A stretch of DNA of 64,000 nt from Xanthostigma xanthostigma (Eukaryota; Arthropoda; Insecta; Raphidioptera; Raphidiidae). Positions 58,986 to 64,000 of this stretch are shown here, one piece after another. The notes below the pieces were generated by a model. The model was not told the DNA's origin. It ran no database searches and saw only the letters and a program-made list of their open reading frames with translations. Position 1 is the first letter of the stretch; each line of letters starts with the position of its first letter. The stretch lies in assembly GCA_963575645.1 (NCBI GenBank), contig OY754469.1, forward strand, positions 22,524,001-22,588,000, read 5' to 3'. Both the position numbers and the translations under genes were made by a program.

Positions 58986-61960
58986 CTTCTTGGGGCCTTT
59001 GTGATAATGACGTTCCAAAATACGTACGAAAAAAATAAAATTAAGTATAGGTTTATAAGAAAACGATCAGGTGCAAACTGAACTTGCATGAAAAAAAACT
59101 ATCCTCTATAATGCACTACCTATACTGAAAAATTTAATATTATTGACTTTTTCAAAATTTTCTTAGCCACATTTTTCGAGATATGGGAGAGGGGATCATA
59201 TCTGAATCACAGCATTGGATTAGAACAATAACCATTTCCAATTTTAAGTCTAGCTTGTACCGTTTGGCTCTAGGAGTTTGTGACAGACAGAAGGATGGAC
59301 GGATGTACAGACACCGAAATGAGGTTATAAGTGTCCCATTTTGATAATTTGGGTACGGAACTATTACTTCAATTTATCTCTGTAAGAATATGTTCTCTTT
59401 AACTGTCGATGTTAGTTTCGGGACATCAGTGCAATATTGCATTACCCTTGTGTTATATGAAACTATCGATGTATGTCTAGAGACTGTATGTCCGCAGCGG
59501 AATCTAATATAATATTACTGACAAAAATAGTAATAATAAGGAAATATATTGGCTCAAGAAAGAAATCAGAATGTTACTAAATCATTTTGTCTTTGTCTGC
59601 CTGTCTCCAATAATAAATTTCTCTGCAATAGTAGAACCTGGAACAGCCGAATAATGTGGCTCATAGAGTCCAAAATAATATACAAAAAGAGTCATTGAAA
59701 TAGATCCAGTATAGCTACTGAATGAAGTCTTTGATCTTTGCAAACAGAATTCGGAATGTATCAGTTCAATATTAGTAAACAGAAAACTATCAACTCAATT
59801 TATTAGCATTCTCAACTTTGAGCACTATTCCATGCCCTATGGCGACCACAGTACCTTCAGTACCTACGTTTCGATGAGTGAAGACCTGGTTGGAGTACTA
59901 TGAGAGAGGAAAGACTGACGGGATTATTCTTGATGAGTGTGCATCGAAATTCATTTTAAAGAAAACCAAAGACCTGTTTTTACTGCAAATTCGTGAAGAT
60001 TAAAATAAAAATTTAACTCACTTAACTGTTATGTACATTGTAGGGTAGGTAGTACGTACCTATTATAAAGCATTAGCATACTAAGCGATTAATAAAAAGA
60101 GTTTTTCAATAGTTGTGAGATTCATTTTGTTAGAAATCGTACTTTATACATTCCCCCGTACACGAAACTAATATGCATTTCCGCCCTTCTAGTTCAAACC
60201 CTAGGTACGACCTTGGCCATAAATAACTATACTTCTTTTTTATGTTACTTTAAAACATTGAAAAAAAAAAACAACTTGCAACAATATAATAATATTCGTA
60301 TACATTTTAACACCCGCACTGGCGAAAAAAGAGGAGTGTTATAATTTCGTAGCCTTTATCTGTTTGTCGGGTGAATAGATTACAATGCAGTTTTTTTTTG
60401 TTTGAAAGTTGATATTTACGAGAGGTTTTTTAGCCATCATGTTCTGTTTAACCGTTTCCAATATCTTCAACTAAAAGCATGAAATAAAAATAAAATATAA
60501 ATTTTCAAAATCCTCAATACAAAAAGCAACGCGTTAATAAATATGTATTTGCATACATTCTTTATTGAGATAAACTGATCTCTTAAATACATTTCCATTT
60601 TTTATAACAAAACTGTTTAGATCTCTTGGTACCTAATAACTAACATCTATTATTAATAATAATATACTATATCTGGTTTGTACAATAGAAATTAATTATT
60701 TCGTACTTTTTAAAGCTTTTCGTTTTTGCGCGTGAGTTTTTTTAAATTTCTATTGTTTTAGTTCTAGACAACGCTTTATTAGAATAACTACGGTATTATT
60801 GCGGGCTTACGGTATAATCGTCGATCGTTGACTGGAGCGGTCATCCATGGTCAATGTGTGATAGTGGGGCTCTCGTCCACGGCTGTCTCGATCCCCTACT
60901 CATAACAACTTTGAACTTGTACGTTTAATTTCTTAAGACTGACTTGTCAGTTCGTTGATTAGTGATTCCAAGTTAACCGACGCATATAATATTGCATAAA
61001 ATAGATCAACTAATTTTAATTAGATTATTTGTGAAATTGTAATAATTAGGTAATTTATATTTATTAACGCTGTCCTTGACAAATCAGACACGCGATATTT
61101 TTGTGTCAATTTTACCGGATTTATTTTTAATTAGGCATTGTTTTATGTGTAATAAAAACTGTGTGTCATGAGAACTGGGAATATTCATTAAGAGTAAGCA
61201 TTTTATTTTTCAGACAATAATGTAATTTTAATATAATAAATATTCTTAAGTATATCTACTATAAAATCATGTCTGAATGTTAAAAAAATAATACGTCAAC
61301 TTGTTTGTAAACAATGTTTCAAAAATCTGTATAGAAGTTGTAACTTGTAAATAACATAACAATAAGATTCAGATTAGATTTTGGGGTAAGAATAAAAAAC
61401 GTTTTGTTTATAAACAAAGTAGCTTTTTAAAATAGTTTTACAGATAAGAAGTAAATGTATAGGTATTTCTACCAAAAATTCAACCAAAATAATCTACTTC
61501 GAAGGGCAAAAGATAGTACCTATCTTGATTACGGACTTTTGATCATTCGAGAAATCGAGGCGCTTGCCCTATAAGGACATTGTGATTTCTTTTTTGTTAT
61601 ATTTTCCAGCCCTGTCGTTTCATATATTAGGCAAATTGTTAAATAATTTAAAAATAAACTCAATAATGTAGTTTTAAAATCATTTCGAAAAAGTAAATTC
61701 CGGATTCATGTAATATTAACATTTTAATTCCGGTCTATTTCAATTATATTTTTATTTCCACATAATAGATAATATCGGTATTTTATAAGTTACCAACAAA
61801 TTCGGACAAAAAAATAGTATAAAAGCTGAAAGTGAATTTAAAGTAAGGTCAACTGGTTGATATAAAATCCACGTCCTTTATATTTATCGATAGATTCCAC
61901 TGCTCTGATATGCTAAGATATACAAAAATTTATACAACATATTTAATAATTGATATACCA
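58986..61960. other. Intergenic, mostly unassigned
   Basis: 59140-59365 resembles a common insect interspersed repeat (GACAGACAGAAGGATGGACG, AAGTGTCCCATTTTGATAAT, GGGTACGGAAC). From 59366 to 61960 the sequence is AT-rich with no gene, element or RNA that I can support. Confidence 0.4.
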
Positions 61961-62230
61961 GAGTAAAGGCGTAGATATGGGGGGGTACTGGGGGTAATTA
62001 CCCCCCCCCCCCCAGGATTCATCAGGACCGCAGGTAGCCAGCCACATCAAACGAAAAAAGGATACAGGACCGCAGGCACCCACAGTCACAACAGACGAAA
62101 AAAGACCTTTTTGTTGCGGAAAGGACCTTTTTTTTTGCTCTCCAAATGTGCCGCGACAAAGTTTTTCAAGTTTTTTTTTTTTTTTTGCTCTCCAAATGTG
62201 CACGCGATAAAAATTTTCAAGTTGTTAAAA
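61960..62230. repeat. Homopolymer-rich repeat
   Basis: A C13 run at 62003, mirrored by G-runs at 61980. Two copies of TTTTTTTTTGCTCTCCAAATG (62128 and 62180) and two of a GGACCGCAGG..CCACA block (62025 and 62068). The first part matches 22203-22252 inverted. Confidence 0.6.
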
Positions 62231-62289
62231 AAAGGTCATTCGTGTTAATAAATCTTAAAAAATATTGATTTTTTTGCTTCTGTACAAAC

Positions 62290-62780
62290 ACATCTACCCG
62301 TCACTTTTTACTGCCTTAGGGTTGTAATTTGGAGAAAAAATTACTTGGTGGGTACCTACGTTGTAACAGAAATGTAACTTCCAAATTTTATATTTCAAAG
62401 ACCAACAGTATGGACAGATTGATTAAAATTAAATTTTGAAAACTTCTTCCTTAGTGGGTGCCTATGTTATAGAAGAAATGTATCATCTTAATGTCAAGTT
62501 TCAAAAACTATTAGTATGGACATAACGATTAAATCTGTAAAACCTACATTTACCCTTTTTCACCGTCTTAGGAGTGAAGTTTTGAAAAACCCGTTCTCAG
62601 TAGGGACCTAAGTTATAAGAGGAACGGTGGCTTCCCAGTTTCATGTTTCAAAGACCAACAGTATGGATAAAATTATTAAATCTGTAAAAACTCGTTTATC
62701 TCTTTTTCAACCTCTTAGAGGTGACATTTTTGAAATCCTTTTCTGAGTGGATACCTGCGTTATAAACGAAATATATATTC
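62290..62780 (+). repeat. Tandem repeat, ~145-bp unit
   Basis: Three full and one partial unit sharing AGTGGGTACCTACGTTATA, TTTCAAAGACCAACAGTATGG and GATTAAATCTGTAAAAC. Units are clearly diverged. No open frame. Confidence 0.75.
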
Positions 62781-63695
62781 CAAATATGATGCTTCAAAAT
62801 TTCGGCTGCAGCAACTTCCTGAAAATTGAGGTGTGATTATGTGAACAAAATATTGGACTATAACTTTTCTTGGCAATGTCGATTATATCGAACACTATGG
62901 TCCCTAGGACATATATTTGACGCCATCCATAATGCGGTCCTCATATTTTACATACAGAAGTGGGAACTCTTGGCGCCCTTGTGAGGATTTTTGAGCCAAT
63001 TTTAGAGTTTCTAGAATTTAACTAAACTCTGAAAATAAATTCATTAAAAACTGAGATAGGGGATATTAGAGATAATCGACAACCGAATTTAATAGCGTCT
63101 ATTGAAACAAATTTGAGAGAAATCACATAATTTACAATTAACAGTGAACTTGCCGGCTAAGTGCGCACGCCTCCTCAGTCCAGGCCTGATGTTGATAACC
63201 GATGACGATAAAACACTATTGTTTGATTTAATCGTAAACACAAAATGCATTATTATTCAGTATTATTAAATTGGTGTCAGTTGAAAGACTAATATCAGTG
63301 CTTATATAGGGTTTGTTGTGCTGTTTGTTATTATTAAACATTTTGTGGATATTAAAATAATATAAAACATGACAGTTACTTTGACTCAACGAAAATGTGA
63401 GTTAATGTGAAAAAGATAACGTTTTTATCAAATTTGTTTACAAAATTTTTCGATAATACTATTTTTAAATTTTTAATAAGAATGATTCGGCATTTTCAGG
63501 TCACTTCAAAATATCTATTAAAAAATTATTCTATTTATTTTAATTGTTTGTAATAGGTACCTGTTATTATTTATTATTTGTCAATGGCATTTGAAAAACT
63601 ATAGCTGTTGGAAACATTGTATAACAGTTTTCCTGTAAAATATTTCTATAACATCACTAGTTTTTTCGATTTTTTTTTGTTTGTTTTGGAAATAG

Positions 63696-63881
63696 AGGGT
63701 GGAGGAGCTCACTTTTCGAGATGTGTTTGCAATAAAATCTCATAAACTTCGTAACATAAATTTAAAAAAATATGAAGTTTTAAGCTTCTTAAGAAAAGTC
63801 CTTTCAAATGATGACCAAATAGCGAATGCAAAATATTTTTTTGAAACATTGAACCTTCACTTTAAATTTACAGCAAAATAA
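63696..63881 (+). CDS. Unrecognised coding-looking exon, ending in a stop
   Basis: Sixty-one open codons after a pyrimidine-rich tract and acceptor AATAG, ending with TAA at 63879-63881. The protein (VEELTFRDVFAIKSHKLRNI at its start) has a balanced composition with hydrophobic spacing, LSFLRKVLSNDDQIANAKYF, unlike the low-complexity reading frames around it. An upstream ATG at 63369 (MTVTLTQRK) lies before a donor-like GTGAGT, but that phase does not join this frame. A weaker donor (GTGAAA at 63415) does, and would give a 73-residue protein. Family not recognised. It could be a chance frame, a last exon, or part of a gene that runs out of the window. Confidence 0.35.
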   Translation, partial: RVEELTFRDVFAIKSHKLRNINLKKYEVLSFLRKVLSNDDQIANAKYFFETLNLHFKFTAK

Positions 63882-64000
63882 TTCTTAGGTTCTGACTATT
63901 GAGTTATAATGTGGTTTAGTAAGCTTTATAATTATTATGCTTTTCAGCTTGATATCTTCAGTTGTGACAGACATCCTGAAAATAAGTGATCCCATATGAG

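Noticed and set aside
61943..62203. 86-codon minus-strand frame with KKKKK runs
   Set aside because: Driven by poly-T and poly-C tracts of a simple repeat.
1..64000. tRNA, rRNA or other structured RNA genes
   Set aside because: No A/B-box pair with a plausible cloverleaf or ribosomal core was noticed on either strand; a tRNAscan/Infernal run would be decisive.

Overview
This is an animal nuclear genome window, almost certainly from an insect. It is AT-rich, its genes are split by GT-AG introns, one gene is the arthropod chemosensory co-receptor Ir25a, and the non-coding DNA is packed with arthropod-type DNA transposons (hAT, mariner, pogo-like, Helitron). The order cannot be fixed from sequence alone. 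It is not a bacterial or viral segment, and no operons, CRISPR arrays or tRNA genes were seen.

Three multi-exon genes can be read. (1) 219-11619, plus strand: the 3' ten exons of Ir25a, from the distal amino-terminal domain through both ligand-binding lobes, the pore and the C-terminal tail; the 5' exons lie left of the window. (2) 15997-19147, plus: a complete four-exon Yju2 (CCDC94) splicing-factor gene of 342 codons. (3) 57892 down to 23177, minus: a fifteen-exon gene for a coiled-coil protein of about 1015 residues. Its first exon (MSFSRAKLTRFNE) resembles exon 1 of hyaluronan-mediated motility receptor (HMMR), so it is called HMMR-like. All fifteen exon phases join into one frame. A possible fourth gene is hinted at by a coding-looking exon at 63696-63881 (plus). 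The three genes do not form an obvious functional unit: an olfactory receptor channel, a spliceosome factor and a probable spindle or cytoskeletal coiled-coil protein.

The rest, well over half of the window, is a graveyard of short non-autonomous transposons, many of them long inverted repeats nested inside one another. Five hAT-type elements with 8-bp target duplications (one with a mismatch) are at 1582-1912, 20633-20939, 25026-26204, 29589-30085 and 33058-33247. Three elements share CAGGTGAGT-type ends and TA duplications (6924-8073, 36256-39765, 54143-54991). A pogo-like element is at 51650-52299, an internally deleted mariner at 52456-53361 and a Helitron at 40331-41001. A recurrent ~0.67-1 kb family, called Z here, has two nearly identical copies (7321-7993 and 12715-13388) and two older ones, with an empty site visible inside the window. 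Minisatellites occur at 21.3-21.7 kb (37-bp unit), 24.2-26.3 kb (~83-bp unit of the same family, inverted), 38.5-39.0 kb, 44.5-44.6 kb and 62.3-62.8 kb.

Layout: 0-11.6 kb Ir25a with element-filled introns; 11.6-16 kb intergenic, dominated by a three-level nested element (12032-14333) and a palindrome (14661-15080); 16-19.1 kb Yju2, its second intron holding a palindromic element and a broken THAP-like fragment; 19.1-23.2 kb intergenic repeats; 23.2-57.9 kb the HMMR-like gene, including a 12-kb intron filled with nested palindromes; 57.9-64 kb intergenic with scattered repeats and the candidate exon.
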